Below, in pieces: positions 10,401 to 19,935 of a DNA stretch of 64,000 bases. The translations under genes were made by a program, and so were the position numbers. Within the stretch, counting starts at the first letter, position 1. Each line of letters begins with the position of its first letter. This stretch comes from Terriglobia bacterium (GTDB lineage: Bacteria; Acidobacteriota; Terriglobia; Terriglobales; Acidobacteriaceae): positions 62,001 through 126,000 of the forward strand of contig JAIQGL010000030.1 of assembly GCA_020072585.1 (NCBI GenBank). Reading direction: 5' to 3'. The notes beneath the pieces are model-generated. The model made no database searches and was not told the DNA's origin. It saw only the letters and a program-made list of their open reading frames with translations.

Positions 10401-13400
10401 CCGGTTCGCGTTGGCACTCACACTGCCGCTCACCGTGGTTCCTCCGCCCGTCACCGTGAACGGTTGCCCGATTCCCACCGTCTCCATCGCCTCGTTGAAC
10501 TGCACGATCACCCGCGTATTCACTGCTACCGCGCTGGCTCCGTTCGCCGGACTGGTCGCCGCCAGCAGCGGCGCTACCGTGTCTGTTCCCTGCGCTGTGC
10601 TGAATAGGCTCGATCCACCGTTGATCCCCTGTCCTGCCAGGTCCGTGATCCCGTTCGTCACCCACCTGACCTGATATTGCGTCGACGGCGCCAACGGCCC
10701 GCTCCAGGTCGCGCTCAATCCATCTGCTGACGCTGTAATCGCACTTGCCGCCAGGAACACTCCATCCTGGTTCCTCGTCATCTGCAGCGTTCCGCTGTTC
10801 ACGCTGATCGCATTGATCCGTTCGCTGAACTGCAACCGCACCACCGTGTTCGTCCCCACTCCCACCGCGTTGTTCACCGGATCCACCAGCGCCACCGACG
10901 GCCGGACAGCATCGGACGCGGCGCCAGTCACAAATGTGGTAGAGCGTGCATTGGAGATCTGGTTCCCGGCAAAGTCTGAGATCGAGGCAGCGACGGAAAC
11001 GGTGTAGGCAGTGTTGGGCAACAGCGCAGCCGTGGGAACTAACGTGGCAATGCTGTTCCCGCTGGACAAACTCACAGAACCGGTCACGGGCTGGCCGCCG
11101 ACAAGCAGTTGAATTCCGTTCTGTGCGCTTACCGAACTGATGGGCTCACTGAATTGCAGCGTGATCGGCGTGTTCGTGGCTACGCCGCTCGATTGATCTG
11201 GCGGATTCACCGCTACCAGTGCGGGTGGCGCCGTGTCATTCACAAAGCTGGTGGTGAACGAGAAAGTCACTGCGCTAAGCAGGTTGCCCGCTGAATCGGT
11301 GATTCCGGAGCGCAGGAACACGTTCAGCCGATGGCCTGCGGGGAGCGGCGATGTCGGCACCACAGAGGCGCTTCGTCCGTCCGGATTGACCTGGACAATT
11401 CCGGCGACGAACACGCTAGTCAGCGTGTCCTGCAATTGGAACGTTGTCGATGTAAGCGAACCCGGGTCCATCTGCTTGCTGAACAGCGCCGTGACGGCAG
11501 AGTTGATAGGCACACCGGTAGCGCCGTTTTCAGGATTGATATGCAGGACCGTGGGTGCCGTGAGGTCTTTGGCAACGTCAGTGGTAAAGCTGCTTTGGAA
11601 TTGCGGACTGGTCTGGCCGCCGGCCACGTCCTGTACCGCAACCGTATAGAGCGTAAGACCTGCCAGCGTGGCATTGGGCGTGAAGGTCAGAGACAACCCA
11701 TCTGCCGAAAGCACTACGCTTCCCGGGACATTGGTTGTGCCTTGCAGCAACTTCAATGTGCCGCTGACCACGGCGCTTGAAGAAACCGTGGATGCAAAGC
11801 GCACCACTACATGCACGTTGGTGGGCACTGTCACGCTGCCGTCGGCAGGCTGCACCTGAACCACCGGCGGTAGAGGCGGTACGCTTCTTATGCTGAATGT
11901 AATCGCAGCGCTGGTATTTCCTACAGCATCGGTTGCCGTGAGTGACAGCAAATCTCCCACAGCGCCGGAAATATTTACGCTAAACGATCCGTTCGTCGCC
12001 GCCGTGGTCGTTACTTGCGCGCTGGTCACGGTGTTGGTGATCCGAACCAGAGCGCCGGCTTCCGTTGCTCCGCTTTGGCCCACCACGTTCGAGATACCAT
12101 TGGACGGTGGGAAGGCTGCAATCAGCGTTGCATTCACCGCCGGAGGAGTCCGGTCGACGACGATGGTCACGCTGGAGACCGCTGTTTCCCCGGCGAAGCC
12201 GGTCGCAGTCACGGAAATGGTTTGGTTCCCCTCCGGCACCGCGGAGAGATCGAATATTGCCTGGAATGGAAGCGCCGCGACACTAAAGGTCTGCGTACCC
12301 AGAGTGAAATCAATCTTCTGCACCGGTTCACTCGCTGAGGCGGCCACCGTCACACTGTTTCTAAAGCGCGATGTTGGTGCGGGCGAAGTAATGCTGACCG
12401 TGAGCTGCTGATTATTGATGACAACATCAATCGGTGCACTGGCAGGCCCGGTATTACCTGCGTTGTCTATTGCTCTTGCTGAAATACGGTGTGAACCTTC
12501 ACTTAATAGCGCTGTGTTCACCGTATGTTGGAAGGCAGGTCCGGTCAGAGAGAACAGCACGCTGTTGTCCAGCAATACGTCGATGTGGTTCACGCCATTC
12601 GCGTCTGTCGCCGTGGCGGAGATGGAGACCAGACCGCTCAACACCTGATTTTCTGTCACACCGGAGATCACCGGCACGGAAGGCGGCAGCGTATCGACGT
12701 TGAAAGTCGTGCTGGCAGAGCTGACGTTGCCTGCACGGTCAGCCACAGATACAGAGAGCGTATGTGGCCCATCTGTGAGGTTCGTCGCGGGCGTAAAGGT
12801 GAGCGTGCCTGTGGCTACCTGCTGTCCATCCAGCGTGATCGTTACGCTCGCGGTGTTCACCCCGGAGACCACATCGGTCGTACTGATCGAAATGGTGGGC
12901 CGCGCGGACGTGATAAACGCCCCATTCGCGGGGAACGTCACCTGTAGTACCGGCGCAATCGTATCCACCGTTGCGAAGGTGGAAACAAACGGAGTTGTCT
13001 GCACGTTGCCGCTCAGGTCCTTCGCTCCGTTGACAGTAACGGTAAAGCTTGCGTTGGTGGGCAATGGCGATGCAGGAGTAAAGACTGCCAGTGTGGACGT
13101 TGCCAGCACCGTGCTGCCGGATACGACGCCTGACGGGCCGGTAACAACGACCAAGCCAGTCAGGTTCGTGGTTGCGGCCAGCGGTTCGCTGAAGTTCACG
13201 GCAATCGTGCTCGTCGCGGGCACTTGAATTGCGCCGTTTGCGGGCACAATCGATGCAACAAACGGCGGCTTGAGATCAACCGTCTGGAAAGTTGCCGTCG
13301 TGGTCTGCGCCGGATGACGGCCAAAGATATCGCTCACGCTGGAACTGACCGTAACAACGATCTGAGATGAGTCAGGCAGTGTTCCAGTGAAAGTCGCCAG

Positions 13401-16400
13401 TTTGCCGTCCGTCGACAGGCTGCCGCTCAGGAACAGATTGGAACCGTTGGCGGTAAAGGAAATCCCTGAAAGCGATTGCAGCGGATTGCTAAATGAGATT
13501 TTGATGGGCTGGTTCGTTGGTTCGCCGGTTGCTCCATCAGCCGGATCAAAGGAAACCACTGCCAGCGGAGAGTCGTTCAGCACAATTCTACCCAGATCAA
13601 ACGTTTGCCCATTGGCGGCAATGCTTGCCCCCTGGACGAGCGCTTGACCCGTGCTCACCGGATCATTGACGCGAACCGTAAATCCGCCGATGGGTATGCC
13701 CTGCGCCGTGAATGTCCCGTCGGTCTGGGACTGCACGACAACCGAGCCGCCACGATCGAGTATCAGCGTGACGTTCGCGCCTGCGGCGGGCGTCACCCCG
13801 TCAGAGCGGAACACAGTTCCAATCACCGTGCCGCTGGGCTGGACCTGAATCGTGATGTCCGTATTCTGGTTTGGCAGGACACTGCTGGAAGTTGATCCGA
13901 ACAGCGTGATCGCCGACTGCACGCTCAGGCTGGCCGTAAATGTTCCAGCCAGCACCTGAGGCAGAGAGAAACTGCCATCGGTACTGCTGTCAATTACAAA
14001 GCTGTAGGGGAAGGCCCCAGTTCCACTGACGCTAATGTGCCCTTTGACCGGATTGCCGAGTGAATCCAGTGTATGTCCGCTGATAGATCCAATTCCATTC
14101 AGCCGGATGGCCGCCTGCACCGTGGATCCCGAAAGAATTTCAATGCTCGACTTCGCCTGATCAATGCTGCCCAGAACCGTGACCGCAATCGATGCCGTGC
14201 CCGCGGGGACAATCGCGAATGAGAAATTTCCGTTGGGATCGGTCGTAACAGACTGCGTTCCGCCGCCCTGACCGCCCACTTGCACGGTAACCAGAGAAGC
14301 CGGCGCCGGAGTCACACCATCCGCCTGCAATACCTGACCAGATAGACTTCCGGAGCCGCGCAAAGCCACGTCAAGATTCAACTGCGATCCATCACCTACC
14401 AGCGTGGAAGAAGCTGTACCGGCAAGGAACCCATTCTGCAAACTGGCATTGGCTGTAATGTGCCCCTCTGGCACTCCGGAAATCAGATAGCGGCCAGTTG
14501 CGTCAGCCAGCGTAGTAGCGTGATAGCTACCGGAAAAAACATCCACGGAAGCGCCCGGCTCGGGTGCTCCGTTAAGTGTCACCAGGCCGGTAACTGTGCC
14601 CAGCCCCTGGGCCACCACATCCAGAACCAGAATCTGCCCATCCGTGGTGATGCTGCCGGCAGCCACGCCGGTTCGCGCTGTAACCGGGTCCTGCGCCTCA
14701 AGCCGCACCGGCCCTGCGGGAACAAACGTAAAGCTGAATGCGCCCGGATCTGCGTTGCCATCCGTGGTGAGCTGGCCAATCTGCCGGCCGTTGGCCAGCA
14801 GGCGCACTGTGCCAAACGGAATCGGTGAGCTGTCCGGCATCAGGAAATGACCTCGCACCGTTCCCGTAGTCGTGAGCTGGACCACAACATTCACGGTGGC
14901 GCCCGCATTGGGCAGGATGGAAGCGGTCCTTCCGCCGCGACCCACGATGTCAGATACCTCGATCGTGAACGGCCCTTCAAAAACCTGCTCAAAGGTGACA
15001 CGTCCCTGATTGGCGGGCTGCACCGCATCTTCCTGCACGGAGTTGGGGAAGTTGGTTTCCGTCAGCTTCACGAACGCTGTATCCACAGGCTGATTGGATC
15101 CATCCACCACCTGCACCGTGACCGTGCCTCGGCCTTTCAGGCGCAGGTCGTGCGCCATGTCTTGTGCGGCACGCAAGAACAGCGTGTCCTGCACCACTCC
15201 GCCGCTGATAGGATCGCGCGCGGTTACCTTGTACGTGCCTTCAGGGAAGATCTTGGCAAACTTGAAGTGGCTGTTGGCGTCCGTCGTTACAGTTACGTCC
15301 GGCAGCGGGCCGTTGGCCGTGACTTCAACCCCGGCACCAGCAGGAGTAATTCCATCCGGCAGGAAAACGGTGCCGGAGAGAACGCCGGAAATCGTATTGA
15401 CGAGCTTCAGATTGAAGTTCACCGTTTGCCCGGCGCTGGAGATGGCGCCCTGAGCGCCGACCTGGGTCGGGAAGAATATCTGCGAAGCTGTCACTCCTAT
15501 CTGCCCGACCCTCACATTGCTGAAGTGAAAGTTTCCGCTTAGATCGGTAGAGATGCGCTGCGAGAGGCCTTGTACCAGCGAACAGGAATCCTGATCGAAG
15601 ACGTTTGAGGTCAGGGCAATGTCCGCTCCAAACACAGGCGCCCCATCGGGAGCAAGAACGTTTCCTGTTACGCTGCCGGTGCCGGCAAAACGCAATACGC
15701 CGAAACCCGTTGTGCCATCGGCCACTATGGAAGCGGAGGCCCTGGACACATCAAAAGAACTGGATATTGCTACGGCGCTGACCTGGCCTACAGGTAAGCC
15801 GGAGAACGTCACCACGCCATCCGGGCCGGTTGCTTTCGGGTCGCATCCGCAGGCAAAAGGACAGGCCCCGGAAAGCAAGGCTACATTCTGGTTGGCAACG
15901 GGCCTTCCGCTGCTGTCAAGCACGGTGAATTTAGCTGTGCCAAGACCCGAGAGAACAATGTTGGCGTTTGCAAAAGTTTGGCCAGGCACGGTAATAGAGA
16001 CCGTGGTGCTGCCCGATCGCAATCCGTCCCTGGTCGCTGCCGAAATCGTCTGTGATCCGGACCGCACGGGCAGCCCGGGAAGTGTGTATGTGCCGTCAGC
16101 ATTGCTCAGGACGCCGGTGACGCCGCTCAAGACAACAACTCCACCCGCCGGCGAGCCATCCGGCATCGAAATCTTTCCGGTGACTGTACCCTGGTTGGCT
16201 GTGTTGATGACGATGGTGATATTTTGACCGGTCAGATTCTGGTTCGCGGTAGCGAATCCAGTAATCGATCCCCGGTCATTGGCGGTTAACTGCGATGAGA
16301 TGGTGAAATTACCCGTTGGTACGCTGCTAAAGCTGAAATTCCCGGCAGCGTCCGTATTCACCACCCCAACAGGAATAGTGCCCTGTATTGGATCCGATAT

Positions 16401-19400
16401 GCTATAGACCACGGGCCAGTTCGGCACCGGGGTGGTTACTCCGTTTTCCTGCTTTTGCAACGAGCCAGAAACACTCAGCTGTCCGCTATCCAGAGTTACG
16501 TCGATCGTGGCCGTGTTACCTGCCCGGGTGATGCTTCCAGCGCTGCGACCAATGCTGTTTCCTTTTCCAGCCTGTACACTCACCGGCCCAACCGTTACTC
16601 CGGAAACTGAGTAATGCCCATTGCCGTCCGCAGTAGTCTGGGCGCCAATCTGGGTGTCCGTCTGACTTAAGACCACCACGGCTGCGGCGGGCACCGGATT
16701 ACCACTTAGATCATGCACCGTTCCTGCCACTGATCCCTTGCCCAGGATAGGGATATCCATGAGCAACTGCTGGCCGGGGATGCGGACGAAGTTACTTAGC
16801 TGGCGCAAGCCGCCTGTGTTCGGGTCTTGCGTGGAAATCTGGAACGGCATTCCGCAAGAGTCCTGGCGTACATAACGAAACTCATATCGCCCATCCGCAC
16901 TCACAGGGACGCTGGAGACGCCAACAGGCAGCTCATCTGCTTCAGCCGCGCAATCCGCTGGGGGAACGGTGCTGTAAGTCACGACAGCCGTACTCACGGG
17001 CGTGCCGTCAGCATTGAAGACGCGTCCTAAAACCACAGCCCCTGGATCTTCAATCTTGGTTTGCAGCGGTACGGTTCCGCCGATGCCCGTTGCGCCGCGT
17101 GCGTCAGCAATGCCGCTTACAGTAACGGAAGAAGGCACATAGGGCCCTTCCGGCTGCTGGAGATTTGCAACCACGATGCGCCCGGAAAGCTGCGACCTTG
17201 CTTTCTGTATGGCGTTCGCCGGCATCTGATAGTTCGTTGTCAGCTGCGCGCTGGTAGCGTCAACCACACGATCAAACAACAGCGCCAGTTGTACACCGAG
17301 CGAGCTGGCTCCCGGCAGCGTTTCCGGACCAATGATGGTGGCAGAGACAAAACGCGGCCCCTGGGGCGCAACAGTCGTGGTACTAAGCGGCTGTTGGGTT
17401 GCGAACGAGCCATCATTGTTCGTGTCCAGCTCCAGAATCAGCCGGTCAGGTTGCGCGGAATCCAATTTCACGCGAGCACGCATTCCCAGCGTCATTGGAA
17501 CGCCGCTGATCTGCCCACGGATGACATTGCCATCGCCATGAGGCATGGAGATGGCCAGATCAACCGTTCCGGAACCTGTGCCCGTCAGTTGCAGGGTGTA
17601 AGGAAAGACCGCTGGCGTAGTCAGCAGGCCAAGGACCGGTGCAGCATCCATGTTGCTGAGTGGGACCTGGCCAAAACCTGGAATATCGTTGGGCAAAGGC
17701 GTTACAGAACCGAGCTGCCGAGCAACGTTGCCATTGCCGTCAGTCAATGTAAATCCAACGGGCGGAGCCCCGGTCCCGCTGGCCAGGGCGAAAGAAATAA
17801 AGTCTGGTCCGGAGGCAAACACGCTCGTCAGATCATTCTGGAAATTGAGCGCGCCTCCCGTGCTGCTCACCGCTCCAGCGAGCGCCGCGCCCACGGCACG
17901 CTCAAAGTTTTGTCCGCCCTGTGTGCTACGTAGCAGTTGATCGAACCCGGCATCGAGCGGCTTGCCGCCATAGAAATCCGCCAGCAAGTCACGCAATGCG
18001 TCTTGCATCGGCTGCCCGAGTCCGGCCCTGAGCCCGGCTTCGGCCAGCGCCAGCGCCTTCTGTGTGACCACCGATTTATTCGTACGAATCACGTTGGGCG
18101 GCAGTGTGCCGTTCGGAGCGTTCGCAATGCTCCAGCCCTCTCCCAGCACCAGCATCGCTGCGTCAATCACTGACTGGGGCAGGTTCTCTACAGAAGAAGG
18201 CAGAACCAGCGTGTCAGGTGAAAGAGGTATGCCGCGCTCACCCACACCAAGAGTAAATTTCAGCTCACCCGTGGAACCGTCAGTCGTATCAAAATGTAGA
18301 TAACTCGCAACCACCTGGCCCGTGCGGCGGCTCTTGAATACATACGTAAGTGTGGTGGCGCCGCCTCCGGCGATGGTATTGATGAACTGGGTCGGATCGC
18401 TCAGAAGAGTCGCCCCGCTCAGCCGCGACGAATCGATGGTCAAATTCACGGCATTGGCAATCGACTGGCTGAGGTTCTTTACCGTAACGTAGACCTTGAA
18501 TTGCTCGCCATTGCGCACAATAGCCGGCACGGCAAAGGTGAGATCAAAAAACGGATTGCGCACCAGCACTCCGCCCTGCGCAAGCCCGCTTACGCCTACA
18601 GGCCCTGTAGCCAGACCTTCCAGAATGCCCTGAATGTTGAAGCTGATCTGGTGGAAGCCTTCTTTTTCTCCGCGCAGAATGAATTCTGCTTGCCCCTGGT
18701 CGCCTGGGTTCAAGATGTTGACATCGTCCGCGGTTCCCGGCTTGGCGTCAGCTCCCACGCCGCGAACTGTCTTGGTTGCCGGTTCGGGTCCATCCTTGGT
18801 ATTCGGCAGGCTCAGCGGATCATCCGCCGTGCCGGCCACTGCGTCATCGCCGGACGGAAGGTTGATGGTTCCATTCACATCGTGGACCACCAGACCGGAG
18901 CCGCCCGGAGCTCCGTTGGCCACAAACAATTGCGCTGAGAAAAACTGCTTCAGGAATCCGATATCGCCGGGGATCACCAGAACGCTGGGTATCTTGACCG
19001 GAGCAGGTTTTCCGTTGGGCAGCTTTATATCGTTTTCTGCTACCGGGTTGCCGTTAACATCAAGCAGGTTCAGCAATACTGGAACGATCGTCGGAATCGG
19101 GACCTGGTCGCGGCTCTGCGGACCTGGGGGCAAAAGTGGCTGGGGTATGGGCACGCCCTTGCGGTCAAACACCACCGGAAACGATATCGTTGTGGCATTC
19201 GATTGCAGCGCCAACCCGATGGTGAACTGGAATCCCAGGAAATCACTGCTATCCAGAACAATGCCTGCGGCCTTGATCTCGTCCAGCGTCAGCGGACGCG
19301 TCTCCACGGACGTGATCAGCACCTGATCAATTACTTTTACCGGAATCGTTGCCGGTGAAACATCCAGGGCAGGACTTCCGTTAACAACAATACGCAGGTT

Positions 19401-19787
19401 GCTGAGCGTGTAGTCACCGGCTTCACTCAGGGGCGGGATTGGCAGCAGCAGTGGATCGACAATCGGTGCGGCGCCGCCGTTCGGGTCGACGAAAGGAAGA
19501 GTGACGGTGCCCGCCAGGCCGGGACCGGAAAGCTCGCCGTGAACTTCAAAATTGCCGCCGAGAAACTTTACTACGTCGGCCGAACTCAACGCGCCGGACG
19601 GCGTATTAACAACAATCCTGACTCCGGCTGCGGTGTTCTTCGGGATAGTTGGATTGGCCGGCTGGACCGTCGCGGAAATTCCCTGCACCCCGAGTTCAAG
19701 CTCGCCAATCTTCCTTAGATTAGTTTGAGCGAACGCGACGCTAGCGAACAGGCCGAGAACTACCCACAACCACGCCCTTGAACGCAC
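7365..19787 (-). CDS. Giant secreted protein with carboxypeptidase-regulatory and SbsA-like Ig repeats
   Basis: This protein of about 4,140 aa is predicted to be exported. I prefer the GTG at 19787 to the ORF-track ATG at 19814. A strong GGAGG lies 5 nt upstream of it, and it gives a clean signal peptide (RSRAWLWVVLGLFASVAFA, cleavage before QTNLRK). The order is an N-terminal region of NEW3/invasin-like domains (to about residue 900), about a dozen carboxypeptidase-regulatory-like units with G.V..xDGtP..GA.V (about 930-2080), two SbsA-like Ig domains, several Ig-like domains with 'DxAGN' (about 2280-2640), and a long C-terminal run of SbsA/Big_5-like repeats (DTxxPxVxxxxPxNGAxxVxxNxxVxVxFSExL). 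The last repeat is interrupted. A 56-bp gap relative to the copy at 10.2 kb shifts the frame after ...SAVADT, adding about 25 foreign residues before a premature stop at 7365. The likely role is surface or biofilm adhesion. No enzymatic domain was seen. Confidence 0.85.
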   Translation of the reverse strand: MRSRAWLWVVLGLFASVAFAQTNLRKIGELELGVQGISATVQPANPTIPKNTAAGVRIVVNTPSGALSSADVVKFLGGNFEVHGELSGPGLAGTVTLPFVDPNGGAAPIVDPLLLPIPPLSEAGDYTLSNLRIVVNGSPALDVSPATIPVKVIDQVLITSVETRPLTLDEIKAAGIVLDSSDFLGFQFTIGLALQSNATTISFPVVFDRKGVPIPQPLLPPGPQSRDQVPIPTIVPVLLNLLDVNGNPVAENDIKLPNGKPAPVKIPSVLVIPGDIGFLKQFFSAQLFVANGAPGGSGLVVHDVNGTINLPSGDDAVAGTADDPLSLPNTKDGPEPATKTVRGVGADAKPGTADDVNILNPGDQGQAEFILRGEKEGFHQISFNIQGILEGLATGPVGVSGLAQGGVLVRNPFFDLTFAVPAIVRNGEQFKVYVTVKNLSQSIANAVNLTIDSSRLSGATLLSDPTQFINTIAGGGATTLTYVFKSRRTGQVVASYLHFDTTDGSTGELKFTLGVGERGIPLSPDTLVLPSSVENLPQSVIDAAMLVLGEGWSIANAPNGTLPPNVIRTNKSVVTQKALALAEAGLRAGLGQPMQDALRDLLADFYGGKPLDAGFDQLLRSTQGGQNFERAVGAALAGAVSSTGGALNFQNDLTSVFASGPDFISFALASGTGAPPVGFTLTDGNGNVARQLGSVTPLPNDIPGFGQVPLSNMDAAPVLGLLTTPAVFPYTLQLTGTGSGTVDLAISMPHGDGNVIRGQISGVPMTLGMRARVKLDSAQPDRLILELDTNNDGSFATQQPLSTTTVAPQGPRFVSATIIGPETLPGASSLGVQLALLFDRVVDATSAQLTTNYQMPANAIQKARSQLSGRIVVANLQQPEGPYVPSSVTVSGIADARGATGIGGTVPLQTKIEDPGAVVLGRVFNADGTPVSTAVVTYSTVPPADCAAEADELPVGVSSVPVSADGRYEFRYVRQDSCGMPFQISTQDPNTGGLRQLSNFVRIPGQQLLMDIPILGKGSVAGTVHDLSGNPVPAAAVVVLSQTDTQIGAQTTADGNGHYSVSGVTVGPVSVQAGKGNSIGRSAGSITRAGNTATIDVTLDSGQLSVSGSLQKQENGVTTPVPNWPVVYSISDPIQGTIPVGVVNTDAAGNFSFSSVPTGNFTISSQLTANDRGSITGFATANQNLTGQNITIVINTANQGTVTGKISMPDGSPAGGVVVLSGVTGVLSNADGTYTLPGLPVRSGSQTISAATRDGLRSGSTTVSITVPGQTFANANIVLSGLGTAKFTVLDSSGRPVANQNVALLSGACPFACGCDPKATGPDGVVTFSGLPVGQVSAVAISSSFDVSRASASIVADGTTGFGVLRFAGTGSVTGNVLAPDGAPVFGADIALTSNVFDQDSCSLVQGLSQRISTDLSGNFHFSNVRVGQIGVTASQIFFPTQVGAQGAISSAGQTVNFNLKLVNTISGVLSGTVFLPDGITPAGAGVEVTANGPLPDVTVTTDANSHFKFAKIFPEGTYKVTARDPISGGVVQDTLFLRAAQDMAHDLRLKGRGTVTVQVVDGSNQPVDTAFVKLTETNFPNSVQEDAVQPANQGRVTFEQVFEGPFTIEVSDIVGRGGRTASILPNAGATVNVVVQLTTTGTVRGHFLMPDSSPIPFGTVRLLANGRQIGQLTTDGNADPGAFSFTFVPAGPVRLEAQDPVTARTGVAAGSITTDGQILVLDVVAQGLGTVTGLVTLNGAPEPGASVDVFSGSYHATTLADATGRYLISGVPEGHITANASLQNGFLAGTASSTLVGDGSQLNLDVALRGSGSLSGQVLQADGVTPAPASLVTVQVGGQGGGTQSVTTDPNGNFSFAIVPAGTASIAVTVLGSIDQAKSSIEILSGSTVQAAIRLNGIGSISGHTLDSLGNPVKGHISVSGTGAFPYSFVIDSSTDGSFSLPQVLAGTFTASLSVQSAITLFGSTSSSVLPNQNTDITIQVQPSGTVIGTVFRSDGVTPAAGANVTLILDRGGSVVVQSQTDGTFTAQGIPIGGFTVRVNDPVSTGQALVQGASIAANGQTFDLGRIVLNDSPLAVVSFDPADGATGEPTNQPIKISFSNPLQSLSGISFTANGSNLFLSGSLSTDGKLATFTGTLPDSSQIVVTVSSSVSDIFGRHPAQTTTATFQTVDLKPPFVASIVPANGAIQVPATSTIAVNFSEPLAATTNLTGLVVVTGPSGVVSGSTVLATSTLAVFTPASPLPTNASFTVTVNGAKDLSGNVQTTPFVSTFATVDTIAPVLQVTFPANGAFITSARPTISISTTDVVSGVNTASVTITLDGQQVATGTLTFTPATNLTDGPHTLSVSVADRAGNVSSASTTFNVDTLPPSVPVISGVTENQVLSGLVSISATATDANGVNHIDVLLDNSVLFSLTGPAFQHTVNTALLSEGSHRISARAIDNAGNTGPASAPIDVVINNQQLTVSITSPAPTSRFRNSVTVAASASEPVQKIDFTLGTQTFSVAALPFQAIFDLSAVPEGNQTISVTATGFAGETAVSSVTIVVDRTPPAVNATLIAAFPPSNGISNVVGQSGATEAGALVRITNTVTSAQVTTTAATNGSFSVNISGAVGDLLSLTATDAVGNTSAAITFSIRSVPPLPPVVQVQPADGSVTVPTNVHVVVRFASTVSSSAVVSGTLKLLQGTTNVPGSVVLSADGLSLTFTPNATLAGLTLYTVAVQDVAGGQTSPQFQSSFTTDVAKDLTAPTVLHINPENGATGVPINSAVTALFSKQMDPGSLTSTTFQLQDTLTSVFVAGIVQVNPDGRSASVVPTSPLPAGHRLNVFLRSGITDSAGNLLSAVTFSFTTSFVNDTAPPALVAVNPPDQSSGVATNTPITLQFSEPISSVSAQNGIQLLVGGQPVTGSVSLSSGNSIATLVPTAALLPNTAYTVSVAASISDFAGNQISNARSTTFVTGAASDAVRPSVALVDPVNNAVGVGTNTVVRLQFSERINAISVNSGTLQMTRNQDGVFLAASAITASADGLSATWSGPLAPSTQYQVRWVTNGITDLAGQGINGGSSLFSTAQGTDTVAPLLAATSPANGASAVAVNTRVIVQFNEAMETVGIGQPFTVTGGGTTVSGSVSANANRTALIFTPSSLLAPSTVYSVTVNGLQDLAGNAAATVAFSFTTGTSAVADTTRPSFVSINPPFASTNVATVNGAVITFTPAGPLPGNTVINTFVNSTVLDLAGNPANAFSGGFTTGAGTTDTAVPQVVSVSPQNGAIGIGPNAQVVLTFSEPLNANTVNNNTFALLSNGVNLGAGVSRSGDNQTVVLSTGTLPAGSVVTVVATRDVQDLAGNHLVDFQSTFSTAAAVDTVHPFIASQRPGVGATNVGVNSTIVLYANESLNAGTVAGALHVVQNGAVVAGTVQVGNNGQTIEFVPAGPFAGSALIEITLDSTAQDLDGVALNTYQASFRTAADAATVATGIVNSAPVNGTTGVPLNAVISVQMSRAVNITTVNGSSFAVRDNTTNVFIGGQTYAQSADGTTVTFVPPGALTANRNYTVFFSQFQAVRDVAGNAIGLLQFSFTTGTDTATVGPQVVLVSPPNGASNIGVNANVRVRFNVPINPITVNAATIQIANGTQVAVPETVFFSNNEQDVVLVLHEPLPANTQMTVTVSGVSDLAGNPVVPSVTHFTTTVAPDVAVPVAIALSPGSGFTNVGTNTAISVQLNEPVDFGAVNGSSFAVRDNATNVFIGGQSYTLSPDGTLVNFVAPGPLATGHSYTVFFSQFQGVTDYAGNAAGISQFSFTTSFTPDTTIPQVVGVSPADTTGQAPLNTQVVIAFNEPVQGSSIGQVTLSSGGGQVVVQRTLSNGNRTLTLTPVNPLSVNTVYTVRVAGVQDLGSNTLVAPVTTSFSTGTEADLIRPSVVVVDPVNNAVGVGTNTVVRLQFSERINAITATNSTLQILQNSTGTQIPVSVSVSADGLTASLTAALSPSTQYQVRWVTNGITDLAGQGINGGSSLFTTAQGTDTVAPLLAATSPANGANAVAVNARVIVQFNEAMEAVGIGQPFTVTGGGTTVSGSVSANANRTALIFTPSSLLAPSTVYSVTVNGLQDLAGNAAATVAFSFTTGTSAVADTGEWSGDHVHAGRAVAGEHGD
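7437..7860. repeat. About 425-bp near-identical Ig repeat unit, copy 1
   Basis: This stretch matches 10263-10687 with only scattered substitutions (tgccagatcc versus ggccaggtcc, for example), most of them silent at the protein level. A shorter related match is 7967-8060 with 10807-10900. Such DNA-level identity between repeat units indicates recent duplication or gene conversion. Confidence 0.8.
10061..10197. repeat. 137-bp exact repeat, copy 2
   Basis: This is the partner of 7291-7427. In this copy the following 56 bp (gtcgccacattc ... ggccgcgt) are present and the frame stays open. Confidence 0.85.
10263..10687. repeat. About 425-bp near-identical Ig repeat unit, copy 2
   Basis: This is the partner of 7437-7860. 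It lies upstream in the gene and keeps the complete reading frame. Confidence 0.8.
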
Positions 19788-19907
19788 CCTTACCTCCACA
19801 GATATAGCAGACATCTATCTGCTTGCCACTGCACAACCTGCCCGGAGCTAGTCCTGCCTTAAGCTTGAAAACCTGGGGGTGAAAACTTATTTGGGAAACG
19901 GTGGACG

Positions 19908-19935
19908 ATTTTAGTCTGAGATTTGATATTGTCAA
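19908..19935 (-). promoter_or_regulatory. Sigma-70-type promoter of the giant repeat gene
   Basis: On the minus strand, TTGACA (19935-19930) is followed after 16 nt by TAAAAT (19913-19908). It lies about 120 nt upstream of the GTG start at 19787. It is a consensus match only; no transcript data. Confidence 0.5.

Noticed and set aside
7437-10687. Repeats considered as CRISPR or transposon ends
   Set aside because: They are in-frame protein repeats of irregular spacing within one coding sequence, without uniform spacers or terminal inverted repeats.
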